Assembly (NCBI GenBank): GCA_002730875.1
Contig: PCBI01000015.1
Location: 310,001 to 374,000, forward strand
Reading direction: 5' to 3'
DNA length: 64,000 bases
Source of the DNA: Spirochaetaceae bacterium
GTDB taxonomy: Bacteria; Spirochaetota; Leptospiria; Leptospirales; Leptonemataceae
Shown: one piece after another, positions 1 through 9,305 of the stretch
Numbering within the stretch: position 1 is the first letter of the stretch
How the letters are laid out: the number at the start of each line of letters is the position of its first letter
The notes under the pieces: generated by a model
What the model saw: the letters and a program-made list of their open reading frames with translations, nothing else
The model's database searches: none
What the model was told of the DNA's origin: nothing
Position numbers and translations under genes: made by a program

Positions 1-413
1 GTGGGAGTGCAGAAGATCACCTTGAGATTTCGCTTTTGCGCTTCGTCCAGAGCAAAAAGAAACAGTTCCGGATTGTAGCGGCCCGGCTCCGGTTCTACAT
101 GATGCCAGCTGAATTCGCCCATGCGAATCAGGCCCAGTTCCAGATCTTTCATTGCGTCCAGATCCTGGATTATGCGGTCTTGAATATCCTTCGCGGATAC
201 GGCCGGTGCCTGGATGGGGGCTACCGGAATGGAGGGCTGCAAAAAGGAAGGGGCGGTGCCAGCCGGTGAACTCGGCAACATTTCGGCGGATGGCTCCGAT
301 CCAGACCATGCCCGGGGGGAAAATACCGGGCTTTCCGAAGCGAGAAAATCCGAAACATAGTCCGGATAATAGGAAACCCCCAGGAGCATTTCAGACGGAT
401 CGAAGGTGTTCAT
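1..413 (-). CDS. GH42-type beta-galactosidase, N-terminal part (runs off left edge)
   Basis: The reverse strand is open from an ATG at 413 to base 1 (137 codons). It begins with LLGVSYYPDY and later has LIRMGEFSWHHVEPEPGRY followed by LKVIFCTPT. These match the opening strand, the R-x-GEF-x-W...EP segment and the following strand of glycoside hydrolase family 42 TIM barrels. Between the first and second blocks lie about 60 Ser/Pro/Ala-rich residues where the family normally has only a short loop, so this copy has an insertion. The start overlaps the end of coaX by 23 nt; a second Met eight codons in is also possible. Substrate cannot be judged from this fragment. Confidence 0.75.
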   Translation of the reverse strand, partial: MNTFDPSEMLLGVSYYPDYVSDFLASESPVFSPRAWSGSEPSAEMLPSSPAGTAPSFLQPSIPVAPIQAPAVSAKDIQDRIIQDLDAMKDLELGLIRMGEFSWHHVEPEPGRYNPELFLFALDEAQKRNLKVIFCTP

Positions 414-1179
414 GAATGATTTGCAGCCCTTTCAATGTGAGAAGACCGTCCACTTCATCGAATAGATCCGGGCTCTCTTCGTGTATCAACGAAGCCAGGC
501 CGCCGGTGGCAATGACCTTGTAAGACTTTTGCGGTTCTCTCTTGCGAAACTGGGTTATGATTTCGCGCAGCAGCCCAATCCATCCGAAGAAAAAACCGGA
601 CTGAATGGAATGCATGGTTGAGTCTCCGAGCACTCCCCCGGGCGGGCAGGCAAATTCAATGGGAGGTAACATGGCCGCGCGCCTGGACAGCGCTTCCATG
701 GAAAGCTTCAGTCCAGGAGCAATGCTGCCCCCCATGTAATCCCTATCGTGCAGCAGGCAAAACGTAGTGGCCGTGCCCAGATCAATAACGATTAGATCGC
801 CGCCGTAAATTCGATTGGCGGCAATTGCATTTACGATTCGATCCGGGCCGATTTCGTAAGGCCGCGGATAGACGAATCGGATCGGAAGGGGCAATTCATA
901 GTGTACTCGCAGAGGCTCGGTATGATAATAGTCGCGAACCATTTTTTCTACGATGGGATTGAAACTGGGCACCACGGAACTGTATATGAAATGTGCTACA
1001 TCCTCTACAACAATGCCGCCGGACTGCAAAAAGCCTTTGAGAAAAATCCCCAGTTCGTCCGAAGTTCGATCTCTGTGGGTTACGGTCCGCCAGGACTTGA
1101 GTATTTCCCCGTCCGATTCCGAATAGAGTCCAAATACCGTATTCGTATTTCCAATGTCTACTGCCAGACCGTATTTCAT
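391..1179 (-). CDS. coaX: Type III pantothenate kinase
   Basis: This cytosolic enzyme phosphorylates pantothenate in the first step of coenzyme A synthesis. The 262 residues match the family length. Visible motifs are the N-terminal phosphate loop DIGNTNT (residues 8-14), the pantothenate-site GPDRIVNA near 112, and the second acidic strand DLGTATTF near 133 followed by GGSIAPGL. The family usually has Asp after TTF; here it is Cys. Its 3' end overlaps the start of the GH42 gene, so the two are probably co-transcribed. The 225 bp back to birA show no obvious gene. Confidence 0.95.
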   Translation of the reverse strand: MKYGLAVDIGNTNTVFGLYSESDGEILKSWRTVTHRDRTSDELGIFLKGFLQSGGIVVEDVAHFIYSSVVPSFNPIVEKMVRDYYHTEPLRVHYELPLPIRFVYPRPYEIGPDRIVNAIAANRIYGGDLIVIDLGTATTFCLLHDRDYMGGSIAPGLKLSMEALSRRAAMLPPIEFACPPGGVLGDSTMHSIQSGFFFGWIGLLREIITQFRKREPQKSYKVIATGGLASLIHEESPDLFDEVDGLLTLKGLQIIHEHLRSV

Positions 1180-1404
1180 GGGCTTCTACTACCTCTGCCT
1201 CTCTAACTTTGTTTTGGATTCAATATCGTTTGGCGAATTCGCTTCCCGTCAAACCACGGTTGAGATTACCAGTTTTTGCTGCCAACAGTTTCGATTCCAG
1301 GGCCTGGATGATGGCCACAGCTCCGTCGTGGGCCCGGCCCCGAGAGCAAGGCATCCTGACGACTGCCGGACCTCTGGCAGGTTCTGACCAACGCTACCTC
1401 TACA

Positions 1405-2157
1405 CTAATCGTCCCATACAATCGACAGACTTCGGGAGCTATCGCCTATGGTGCTACCGTTGTCCAGAATTAGCTCCCCTGCTTCAGTGATTCCCCGAAC
1501 CCGGACCGTGGAATCATCCAGTCTTACCACACGATTTTGCAGTATGTCAGCCTCAACGAACTGGTTCCGGGTGGCGTCCAGGAAATAGGAAGCCGCCCGG
1601 GCATTCAGATTTTCCACCAGTACCGGCACGAAATCCATTGCCCCGGGTTCCGTCTGTCCCCGTTCCAGAATACAACCTGGTTTCAACGCATCCCCTTCGG
1701 AATACTCGGGAGCGGTGGACCAGTTAATGCCGATGCCCACCACGGTTTGCCACTTCCCCGCCTGTTGCCTGCCTTCAATGAGCAGACCACCCAGCTTTTG
1801 CAGACCATTCGCATCTTTGCGAACAAGATCGTTGGGCCACTTCAGATGCAAATCCTTTGATTCAGATGGGCGCCCGGGCCAGAAGCGCAATGCATCCAGA
1901 ACGGCCAGTCCCATGGCCAGGGAAAACATGGGTCTTGGCGGGCTATCCTTCCATTGAAAAAGCCCGGAAAAATAAAGGGCGTCCCCCTCCCCCATTCGCC
2001 AGGATCGTCCGGATCGTCCTTTGCCGGCGGTTTGCTTGCGCGCCGTAACCACTGTGCCCGGTGGCTGACTGCCCTGCATCAGGTAATCGTTGGTGGAGCC
2101 AATGGACTCAAGCTGAATCCACTGGTCCAATTCCAGGTAATTCTCCGGAGAATTCAT
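1405..2157 (-). CDS. birA: Biotin--[acetyl-CoA-carboxylase] ligase
   Basis: This enzyme activates biotin with ATP and attaches it to the carboxyl carrier protein of acetyl-CoA carboxylase. The protein (250 aa) has the catalytic core: SIGSTNDYL, the biotinoyl-AMP loop GKGRSGRSW near residue 50, and KWPNDLV followed by KLGGLLIEG carrying the catalytic lysine. No N-terminal winged helix is present, so it is a class I ligase without the DNA-binding repressor function of E. coli BirA. The start lies just after the HtrA stop (18 bp away), in the same direction. Confidence 0.93.
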   Translation of the reverse strand: MNSPENYLELDQWIQLESIGSTNDYLMQGSQPPGTVVTARKQTAGKGRSGRSWRMGEGDALYFSGLFQWKDSPPRPMFSLAMGLAVLDALRFWPGRPSESKDLHLKWPNDLVRKDANGLQKLGGLLIEGRQQAGKWQTVVGIGINWSTAPEYSEGDALKPGCILERGQTEPGAMDFVPVLVENLNARAASYFLDATRNQFVEADILQNRVVRLDDSTVRVRGITEAGELILDNGSTIGDSSRSLSIVWDD

Positions 2158-2175
2158 ATTACAACGAGGGATTTC

Positions 2176-3300
2176 CTACATCGGGCTTCCGGTTTGCAGG
2201 TCTTCGCCGATGGTGGCCGTAATGGTAATTCGCTTACCGTTACGGATGATCTCCAGTTCCATCTTGTTGCCCACGCCGGTTTCCTGAACCTGTGCGATCA
2301 AATCTTCCGGTTCTTCAATCACTTCGCCGTTGGCTTTGGTTATGAAATCGTTTTGCTGAATACCGGCTTCCTCGGCGGCAGAACCAGGCACGACGAATCG
2401 AACCAGGACTCCCGGCTCATTGCCCAGATTCAGATAGTTGCGAAAGGATTGTCCGGGCTGCGTGAGCGAAACGCCCAGAGCTGGTTTACCAATGACTCGC
2501 TTTTCGGTTTTTAGCTGCTGAATGATAGCCTTCGCCTCGTTTATGGGAATGGCAAATCCAATGCCTACCGAGCCGCCCTGACCGTTAGGCGAAATGATGG
2601 ACTGGTTTATGCCTACCACTTCGCCGTAAATGTTGAGCAGAGGGCCGCCGGAGTTTCCAGGATTAATGGAAGCGTCGGTCTGGATGCGCGAATATCGGGA
2701 GTTGTCTACTTTTCGCGCTTTTGCCGAGATGATTCCCATGGTGAAGGTACTTTCCAGGCCGAAGGGACTGCCCAGAGCAAAGGCCATTTGACCTGGTTCT
2801 ACTTTGTCCGAATTGCCCAGTACCGCCGGTACCAGATCATCGGAAGCCGGTACCTTGATTAAAGCAATGTCGGAGGCTTCATCCCTGCCTACCAGAGTGG
2901 CTTCCATCGTACGGCTGTCGCTGAATATAACCTCTATGCGACGGGCGCCGGCCACCACATGGTTGTTTGTAACTATGTAGCCTTCTTTATCGATGACAAA
3001 ACCGGCCCCGGCCCCTTCTACCTGACGATAGTATTCAAAGAAGTTCCTGGGTTGAATAACAACGTTCGTGCGAATATACACTACCGATGGCTGCGCCTTC
3101 TTGAAAACATTCATGAAATTCTCTTGAAGGGCAAGAGCTACCTTCTGGTCGTCGGCGCTCAGGGGCTTGGCATCCGAGAACTGATAATTCACCGAGTTTC
3201 TAAAGCCGCTGTAAATGAGCGGACTCAGGAAGGTACCGATGAGTAATCCCAGAAAGACCAGTGTGGCAATTGTGAATCGGGAAGTTCTATTCGAGGACAT
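2176..3300 (-). CDS. htrA: HtrA/Deg-family serine protease with one PDZ domain
   Basis: This is an envelope protein quality-control protease. A hydrophobic segment at residues 9-30 looks like an uncleaved anchor or signal. The trypsin-like domain has the full triad: His114 in TNNHVVAG, Asp144 in ASDIALIKV and Ser217 in NPGNSGGPL. A single PDZ domain follows (about 260-360), with LGVSLTQ and GSAAEEAGIQQNDFI. At 374 aa with one PDZ and an N-terminal anchor it is built like DegS rather than two-PDZ DegP. It lies between rnd and birA in one direction. Confidence 0.93.
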   Translation of the reverse strand: MSSNRTSRFTIATLVFLGLLIGTFLSPLIYSGFRNSVNYQFSDAKPLSADDQKVALALQENFMNVFKKAQPSVVYIRTNVVIQPRNFFEYYRQVEGAGAGFVIDKEGYIVTNNHVVAGARRIEVIFSDSRTMEATLVGRDEASDIALIKVPASDDLVPAVLGNSDKVEPGQMAFALGSPFGLESTFTMGIISAKARKVDNSRYSRIQTDASINPGNSGGPLLNIYGEVVGINQSIISPNGQGGSVGIGFAIPINEAKAIIQQLKTEKRVIGKPALGVSLTQPGQSFRNYLNLGNEPGVLVRFVVPGSAAEEAGIQQNDFITKANGEVIEEPEDLIAQVQETGVGNKMELEIIRNGKRITITATIGEDLQTGSPM

Positions 3301-3476
3301 TCTATTCTCCTGTTTCTGGTAGCTTACAAAAAAGGCAAGGCTTTGCCCTGAATTGGACAGCGGGACTAATCCCTCCAGGCGGATCGCCAGGTCTGTCCAG
3401 GGTCGGTCTACCCAGGCCGACCAGGGGCATTGTTAACTCTTGTGGAATCCGGTAAATACGGCACTGCATGACGATT

Positions 3477-4616
3477 TTATTTTTCCGGCCCATTGCCGTC
3501 GGCGGACTGTATCATTTTAAGTAGATCGGGTCCGTAGTTTTCGGTTTTCCAGTCGGTCATCAACTGCAATGATTTCAACTGATCCAGCGAAGCGGGTTTC
3601 TGGCGCGCAATTTCTTTCAATACGCGGTTGTTCAGTATCATTCCGCTTTCCAGGTTTCGCTTCTCAGCTACTCTACTTCGCCAGGATTTCATGGTCTTAA
3701 AGAGTTCTTCGGTACCCGGCTCAAAGGCAGTGGGCGATGGCATCCGGTTCTTTTCGATAGGTTCGGCGGCGGAAAGCGCCTCTATCAAATCCTGTCCCCG
3801 ACGCGAAAAAAACCTGGGATGGGCCTTGAAGCGCTTGAGGTCCGCCGCTTTCTCGGGCACGTTGCGAGCCATTCGAATCATTTCATGGTTGTTCATCAGA
3901 CGAAAAGGTGCAATATTCTGGGCTGCGGCTTCCTGTTCCCGGATCTCATGGATTGCCTTAAAACGGCCTCTTTCCGGCGCGCTGAGTTTTTGTACGCCGT
4001 TTACCTTTGCATAGGCGTCCGGATCCTTTTCTTTAGTATCCGACGATAGACTGGCCACCTGGAATTCAATCTCCTGGTAGTACTCTTCTTCCAGCCCCTG
4101 ACGCTTGAGCTCGGGATGCATATGGTCTCGGATCGCCGACAGATACAGAGTATCCAGGTGGGCGTAGTCCAGTTGGGATTGCGTTAACGGTCTTTGCTTC
4201 CAGTTGGATTTCTGCTCTCCCTTTTCCAGGGTTACCCCGCAATAGAAATGAGCCAGAGCGGACAGCGAGCAGGACTCCAGGCCCAGATATTTGCAGGCCA
4301 GGAAGGTATCAAATACGTTAACGAACTTCCACCCCAGGTCTCGCTTCAACTCAACGATATCGGAGGCGGCTGCATGAAAAATCTTTTCTATGTCAGGGTT
4401 TTCCATGACAGCACCCAGGCTGGAAAGATTGAGGCCTGCCAGCGGATCAATGATTCCATGCAAGTTCTCGCAACTGAACTGAAGCAAACAGAGTTCGTTG
4501 AAGTAGGTGTAAAAGCTGGAGCTTTCTGTATCCAGGGCCAGGTAGGAAGATTTCTGAATGGTTCCCACGGCCCTGTCCAGGGCATCCTGAGTATCTATGT
4601 ATTCATAGTCCGGCAC
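3477..4616 (-). CDS. rnd: Ribonuclease D, DEDDy 3'-5' exoribonuclease
   Basis: RNase D trims tRNA 3' ends and other structured RNAs. The DEDDy catalytic residues are all visible: Asp29 and Glu31 in LALDTES, Asp86 in HAAASDIVEL, and Tyr151/Asp155 in QLDYAHLDTLYL. After the exonuclease domain comes an HRDC-like region starting near residue 210 (ERGRFKAIHEIREQEAA), as in the family. Length 379 aa is typical. The 176 bp to htrA contain an interrupted inverted repeat (GGTCGG near 3401 with CCGACC near 3417) but no T-run. Confidence 0.93.
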   Translation of the reverse strand: MPDYEYIDTQDALDRAVGTIQKSSYLALDTESSSFYTYFNELCLLQFSCENLHGIIDPLAGLNLSSLGAVMENPDIEKIFHAAASDIVELKRDLGWKFVNVFDTFLACKYLGLESCSLSALAHFYCGVTLEKGEQKSNWKQRPLTQSQLDYAHLDTLYLSAIRDHMHPELKRQGLEEEYYQEIEFQVASLSSDTKEKDPDAYAKVNGVQKLSAPERGRFKAIHEIREQEAAAQNIAPFRLMNNHEMIRMARNVPEKAADLKRFKAHPRFFSRRGQDLIEALSAAEPIEKNRMPSPTAFEPGTEELFKTMKSWRSRVAEKRNLESGMILNNRVLKEIARQKPASLDQLKSLQLMTDWKTENYGPDLLKMIQSADGNGPEK

Positions 4617-4705
4617 GAGATTCCAGACTGAAACCGGGAAGTTCAGTGGCCAGCGATTTTAGATTCCGGTTGACCGTCCGGAGCACAACACGCCTCTGTT
4701 TTTGA

Positions 4706-5278
4706 ATGAATCTTCGTCACCGAGACCTGGTTCCCGGCAAGGAACCCAAATTCAAAGGCGCCGGATTGGTAGCAGGCCTGGTGTTTGCCGTTCTGATAGC
4801 GGTTCTGGTCCGGTGGATTCTACACGGATGGTTTGTCTATCCGCTGGCGATCCCGGATGATGCCATGGCCCCGGCCACTGACCTGACCCTTAAGACTGGC
4901 GATGTGGTGTATGTGAGCCGGATGTTTTCGGCCGATGACTTGAAGCCCGGTTCAGTGGTAGTTTTCTATCATCCCGAAATGCCGGATACACGGATGGTTC
5001 GCCGAATTGTGGCCGGTCCGGGCCAGACCGTGGATCTCCGTGCCGGTGACCTCTACGTAGATGGCTCCCCCGTTCAGGCGACCTACCAGGAAGTGGCCCT
5101 TCAGAGCTTGCGCGAAAAGAGGCCTATTCTGGCCGACAGCGCCTGGGATCAGATGCCGCAAATCAGGCTGAAGGCCGAAGAATACTTCATGCTGGCGGAC
5201 AACCGGTACTCAGGGCTGGATAGTCGTTTCTTTGGTCCCGTGAAGGCCAGCAGGATTCAGGGTCTCATCAATCCCTGA
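4706..5278 (+). CDS. Signal peptidase I-like protein lacking the catalytic Ser/Lys
   Basis: The fold is that of membrane-anchored signal peptidase I: one TM helix (about 19-40), then box B, box D and the C-terminal LADNRYSGLDSRFFGPV box E. However, box B, normally P-S-G-S-M-x-P with Ser before Met as nucleophile, reads PDDAMAP, so residue 53 is Ala. Box D, normally Y-x-K-R-x-x-G-x-P-G, reads MVRRIVAGPG with Arg99 in place of the general-base lysine. Both dyad residues are therefore absent and the protein is probably not a protease. The gene is otherwise intact (190 aa) and overlaps the convergent acyl-CoA dehydrogenase by 22 bp. A non-catalytic chaperone or regulatory role is only inference. 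Confidence 0.85.
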   Translation: MNLRHRDLVPGKEPKFKGAGLVAGLVFAVLIAVLVRWILHGWFVYPLAIPDDAMAPATDLTLKTGDVVYVSRMFSADDLKPGSVVVFYHPEMPDTRMVRRIVAGPGQTVDLRAGDLYVDGSPVQATYQEVALQSLREKRPILADSAWDQMPQIRLKAEEYFMLADNRYSGLDSRFFGPVKASRIQGLINP

Positions 5279-7065
5279 AGTCCGATAATCGATTTCATCG
5301 CATCCATTCGGGCAAAGACTCCGTCCGGCTGCGCCGAGCTTTCGATTCCGCGGGACAGCATTTCCATCATCCCGGAAGCCATGAGCGCATAGACCTGGTT
5401 TTCCTTTTCCACTCGACCGCTCCAGTAATCGAAACCTGATTTGTTTCCGTCTTCGCCGTCCGGAAGTATCTCTGAATCCAGGACATCGAAAACCGGCGAA
5501 GGCTCGGGCATGTAGATCGTCTGCTCGAGCAAAAGGACAACGGAGATGATGGAGTACAATCGATCGCATACAGCCTTTCGGTTCAAATCCAAAAAGTCGT
5601 GGCTGCTTTCGCTCATATATTTCTGAAAGTCCTGCCATTCCTTTTGGAGCGCCGCGGCGGTTTCTTTGGCAGGGCCGCCGGAGGCATTGCTTACGGTGCG
5701 TTCTACCCATTCGCCCAGCGCCCGCTTCACTTTGGGGCGATGATAGGCTTTAAGCGCATGTTCCTGAATGAGTGGATGCGCTCCTTCCCAGGTTTCGTTT
5801 ATGATGGAATCGTTCAGTAGTCTGGGAAGCACCGAAAAATCGCCCAGGATGCCATTTCCACCGTGCAGCATCATGGCTTTCTGAATCAGCCAGGTGGAAT
5901 GGACGCTGGCGCAGTATTTCATGAGAGGGGTCATTAGTGCGGTCATTACGTTTCCCTCTTCTTCCATGCGAAAGGCGCGGAACACCGCCAGTTCCACAGC
6001 GGTTTGTAGAATACTCATGCGAGCCAGAAGTAGAGCTGTGACCGGGATATCGATGATTCGCTTTCCGTAGGCGGTGCGAACAGAAGTGTACGCTATAGCT
6101 TCCCGAAGTCCTCGTCGACCCATGCCTGCGCCGCCTACGGCTACATGCATGCGGCTGGTCTTTATGACGTACCGGATTATGTTGGCCAGTCCGTGGGATA
6201 CCCGGCCCAGGGGTTCGGCCACCAGGTCTTCATAGATGCACTCGGCGGTGAGCTTCCCTCGGGATCCGATAATGTCTTTTTTTCGAATGAGCTGATAACC
6301 GTTCTTGGTGCCGTCCTCTTTGAGTCGAGGCACAAGAAACATTCCGATCCTTTCTGAGCCTTCAATTCTGGCTGTTGTAACCCAGAGGTCTCCGGGATTG
6401 GAGCAAAACCATTTTTCTCCGGTGAGCACCCATTTGCCGTCTTCTCGGGGATGGGCTACTGTTCGATTGGCCCCTACGTTCGAGCCACCTACACGTTCGG
6501 TGACGTACTGGCCGCACATGAAGTGACTGTGGCTACCGGGGCCGGCAACCAGCGGCAAATACAGTTCCTTTTGTTCTTCGGTTCCCAGTTCTTTCAGTGC
6601 CAGGATCATCCCATCGGTCATGGCCAGCGGGCAGGCCACGCCCCCTTCCCCTACCTCGTTGCAAAGATAGGCCAGGGCCATGCGGTGTAACGTTGTGAAT
6701 GGATGCTTCCACTCGGGATGGAAGTCCAGGTTTACAATGCCGTAGTCGTAAGAAATGCGACGGGATTCCAATTGCTCGGCGCAGTACTGGATTTCGTCGA
6801 TGCGGTTCCCGGTGCGGTCAAAGGTCTTGATTTGCCCGTATTTCCCTTCTTTGTGCGATTCGATGGTAAGCTCATCGATGATTCCGCCGGTGAGTTCGCC
6901 GTATCCGTGGATGTGAGCCATCATATCCCGGGCATGATCCTTTTCCAGTCCGCTGGCATGTTGCAGAAGAATGCGCTGCAGTACCCGGTCCTCTTCGAAG
7001 AAGTTCAGCCCTCTTAGTCCTTCATAGTCCGAAATGTCGAATGGTTGTAGTCCTGGATTGGCCAT
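5257..7065 (-). CDS. Acyl-CoA dehydrogenase family protein, AidB-like
   Basis: This FAD-dependent acyl-CoA dehydrogenase-fold protein has 602 aa, longer than the usual 380. Visible blocks include CGQYVTERVGGSNVGAN, WVLTGEKWFCSNP, the YGKRIIDIP dimer/FAD segment and MLHGGNGILGDFSVLPR followed by NETWEGAH. The N-terminal extension and the shape of the GGNG...WEG region resemble AidB and its relatives more than fatty-acid beta-oxidation enzymes. AidB relatives are known both in alkylation protection and as true dehydrogenases, so substrate and role are open. About 150 residues follow the core as a helical C-terminal extension. Confidence 0.85.
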   Translation of the reverse strand: MANPGLQPFDISDYEGLRGLNFFEEDRVLQRILLQHASGLEKDHARDMMAHIHGYGELTGGIIDELTIESHKEGKYGQIKTFDRTGNRIDEIQYCAEQLESRRISYDYGIVNLDFHPEWKHPFTTLHRMALAYLCNEVGEGGVACPLAMTDGMILALKELGTEEQKELYLPLVAGPGSHSHFMCGQYVTERVGGSNVGANRTVAHPREDGKWVLTGEKWFCSNPGDLWVTTARIEGSERIGMFLVPRLKEDGTKNGYQLIRKKDIIGSRGKLTAECIYEDLVAEPLGRVSHGLANIIRYVIKTSRMHVAVGGAGMGRRGLREAIAYTSVRTAYGKRIIDIPVTALLLARMSILQTAVELAVFRAFRMEEEGNVMTALMTPLMKYCASVHSTWLIQKAMMLHGGNGILGDFSVLPRLLNDSIINETWEGAHPLIQEHALKAYHRPKVKRALGEWVERTVSNASGGPAKETAAALQKEWQDFQKYMSESSHDFLDLNRKAVCDRLYSIISVVLLLEQTIYMPEPSPVFDVLDSEILPDGEDGNKSGFDYWSGRVEKENQVYALMASGMMEMLSRGIESSAQPDGVFARMDAMKSIIGLQGLMRP

Positions 7066-7106
7066 TTTTATGTTGCTCCCGAAGGGTTTCGTTTCAATTT
7101 TGAATT

Positions 7107-9305
7107 GTGAACTCAGCCGTCAATACGGAACAATCCGCAGCCTCCTTGATGGGGCCAGAATTTGAGCCCGGAGGGGATTATACAGCCAGCCCCTTTTACT
7201 ATCAAAGGCGTAAGACGCGGGAGGTAATGGTCGGATCTGTGGGCGTGGGCGGCAACAATCCCATTCGCGTACAGTCCATGACCGTGGCGCCCACTCTGGA
7301 TACCGAAGCCACAGTAAACGAAGCCATTCAGCTCTTTGAAGCGGGCTGCGAGATTGTTCGCATTACCGCCCAGGGGCCAAAAGAAGCCCGGAATCTGGAA
7401 CCCATCCGCGAAGCTCTGAAATCCAGAGGTTTCGACGGACCGCTGGTGGCTGACATCCACTTTTCGCCCAGGGCGGCGCTTACCGCTGTTGAATACGTAG
7501 AGAAGGTTCGCATCAATCCCGGCAATTTCGCAGACACCAAGATGTTTGCTGTGCGCGAATACACCGACGAAGAGTACCAGAAAGAACTGGAAAGGATCCA
7601 CGATTCCTTCAAGCCGCTTGTGCTGAGGGCTGCGGAACTTGGACGCGCTATGCGAATTGGCGTCAACCACGGCTCTCTATCCGACCGAATCATGAACCGC
7701 TTAGGCGATACACCCCGAGGCATGGTGGAGTCCGCTCTTGAATTCATCAAGATCGCCGAGCTGTACAATTTTAAAGACATCATTGTATCCATGAAGGCCA
7801 GCAATCCCCAGGTGATGATCCAGGCCTACCGAATGCTGGTTGAGCGCTTTCGTCTGGAGAACATGGACTATCCATTGCATCTCGGAGTTACCGAAGCCGG
7901 CGACGGCAAAGATGGTCGAATGAAATCCGCCTGCGGAATCGGCGCTCTTCTGGAAGACGGGCTGGGCGATACGATTCGCGTATCGTTAACCGAAGATGCG
8001 GTGAAGGAAGTCCCAGTAGCGCGAGCTCTGGCCGATCTGTACAATCGTTTCGCTCAAGATTCGGGCGCCGCATTCCAGAAATCCTGGCAGGAGCAAATCC
8101 ATCTGTTGGAAAAAGCCGGACTTGCGGATGCTGTTTCAGGCCTTCGCTGCAAATCCCTGGCCAATCCATACCAGACCATTCGACGCAAGACCGATACGGC
8201 CGGACAAAACGGCGCAGCTACTCCCGTCGCGGCTCTGCAAGATGCTGCCAAAGACGGTGGCGCGGTTCTGCAAGATGGCACCGAAGACGGTAGCGCTGTT
8301 CTCCAGAGCGATCGGGCGGCGTTGGCCGCTGCGGTCCTTCCGTTCGGCGGCATGCATCCGATACGCGCGGGCATCTATTTGTCCGCGCAACAGACCCTTC
8401 CGGAAAATCTAGAAGGAATCGATTTCATTGTTGCCGAACAGCCTCATAGTTTCCCTGCGCCGGAAGGAGTGATAGTTTACGGTATTTCGATCCGCGAAGG
8501 GACATTGGACGGTGAGTCCAGGCCGAACGCTTCGCAGGAAGCCGTACTTTCCATTCCGTTGAAAGAGGCAGCATTCAGTTCCGAGGCCTGGAATGGCCCA
8601 ATCATGCTCTCTGTGGAAGGCGAAGGCGATCTGGTCCATCTGGAAGCAGCGCTTCGCTGGGCCGAATCATCCAGACCGGCTTTTATTGCCCTTAAATGCA
8701 AGGATCCGGTGTCGCCCACGCATTGTTACCGTCTGGTGGCGGAGATGCTGGAAGCTATGGGCAAACGTCTGCCGCTGGTGCTCTTTTCCAGCGCCCATGG
8801 TCCGTCCCTGTCGCAATCGGTGTCGCAATCCGAGGCGGCCAACCAGGAAGTGGCCGAGTATGCCGTTCTGTATCGTACGTCTATCCATACAGGCGGCCTC
8901 CTGCTTGAAGGAATCGGTGACGGGATCCTGGTAGAATCCACCGATGCCGGGTCGGCGGCCGGCCTGGCGCTGGATCTACTTCAGACCACGCGGATCAGAC
9001 TGTATCGTACGGAATACATTAGCTGTCCTTCCTGTGGCCGCACCCTCTTTGACCTGCAGGAAACCACGGCCCGCATCAAATCCGTAACCGGGCACCTGAA
9101 AGGCGTCAAGATTGCCGTCATGGGCTGTATTGTAAATGGCCCGGGAGAGATGGCCGATGCGGACTTCGGTTACGTAGGTTCGGCTCCTGGTAAGATCAAC
9201 CTGTATCGCGGCAAGGAAGTAGTGCTGAAGAATATTCCGTCGGAGCAGGCCGACCAGGCTTTGATTGATCTGATCAAAGAGCATGGAATGTGGCAGGATC
9301 CGTAA
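7107..9305 (+). CDS. ispG: 4-hydroxy-3-methylbut-2-enyl diphosphate synthase, long form
   Basis: This iron-sulfur enzyme of the non-mevalonate isoprenoid pathway converts MEcPP to HMBPP. The N-terminal TIM barrel opens with PIRVQSMTVAPTLDTEATV. The C-terminal cluster domain has the three cysteines Cys640, Cys643 (SCPSCGRTLFDLQ) and Cys674 (GCIVNGPGEM). At 732 aa it is the long form, with an extra domain (about residues 340-610) between barrel and cluster domain as in Chlamydia, Leptospira and plants. Where the extra domain begins there is a low-complexity stretch with repeated VLQD-like units (8220-8310). The start is GTG; a later ATG at 7149 is possible. It provides isoprenyl units for menaquinone and undecaprenol. 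Confidence 0.96.
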   Translation: MNSAVNTEQSAASLMGPEFEPGGDYTASPFYYQRRKTREVMVGSVGVGGNNPIRVQSMTVAPTLDTEATVNEAIQLFEAGCEIVRITAQGPKEARNLEPIREALKSRGFDGPLVADIHFSPRAALTAVEYVEKVRINPGNFADTKMFAVREYTDEEYQKELERIHDSFKPLVLRAAELGRAMRIGVNHGSLSDRIMNRLGDTPRGMVESALEFIKIAELYNFKDIIVSMKASNPQVMIQAYRMLVERFRLENMDYPLHLGVTEAGDGKDGRMKSACGIGALLEDGLGDTIRVSLTEDAVKEVPVARALADLYNRFAQDSGAAFQKSWQEQIHLLEKAGLADAVSGLRCKSLANPYQTIRRKTDTAGQNGAATPVAALQDAAKDGGAVLQDGTEDGSAVLQSDRAALAAAVLPFGGMHPIRAGIYLSAQQTLPENLEGIDFIVAEQPHSFPAPEGVIVYGISIREGTLDGESRPNASQEAVLSIPLKEAAFSSEAWNGPIMLSVEGEGDLVHLEAALRWAESSRPAFIALKCKDPVSPTHCYRLVAEMLEAMGKRLPLVLFSSAHGPSLSQSVSQSEAANQEVAEYAVLYRTSIHTGGLLLEGIGDGILVESTDAGSAAGLALDLLQTTRIRLYRTEYISCPSCGRTLFDLQETTARIKSVTGHLKGVKIAVMGCIVNGPGEMADADFGYVGSAPGKINLYRGKEVVLKNIPSEQADQALIDLIKEHGMWQDP

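Noticed and set aside
3302..3493. 63-codon minus-strand frame between rnd and htrA
   Set aside because: It overlaps the rnd end, has no ribosome site and no recognisable feature; it is probably intergenic sequence with an inverted repeat.
5574..5590. GGTTCAAATCC-like T-loop sequence
   Set aside because: It lies inside the acyl-CoA dehydrogenase gene and no cloverleaf can be drawn around it.
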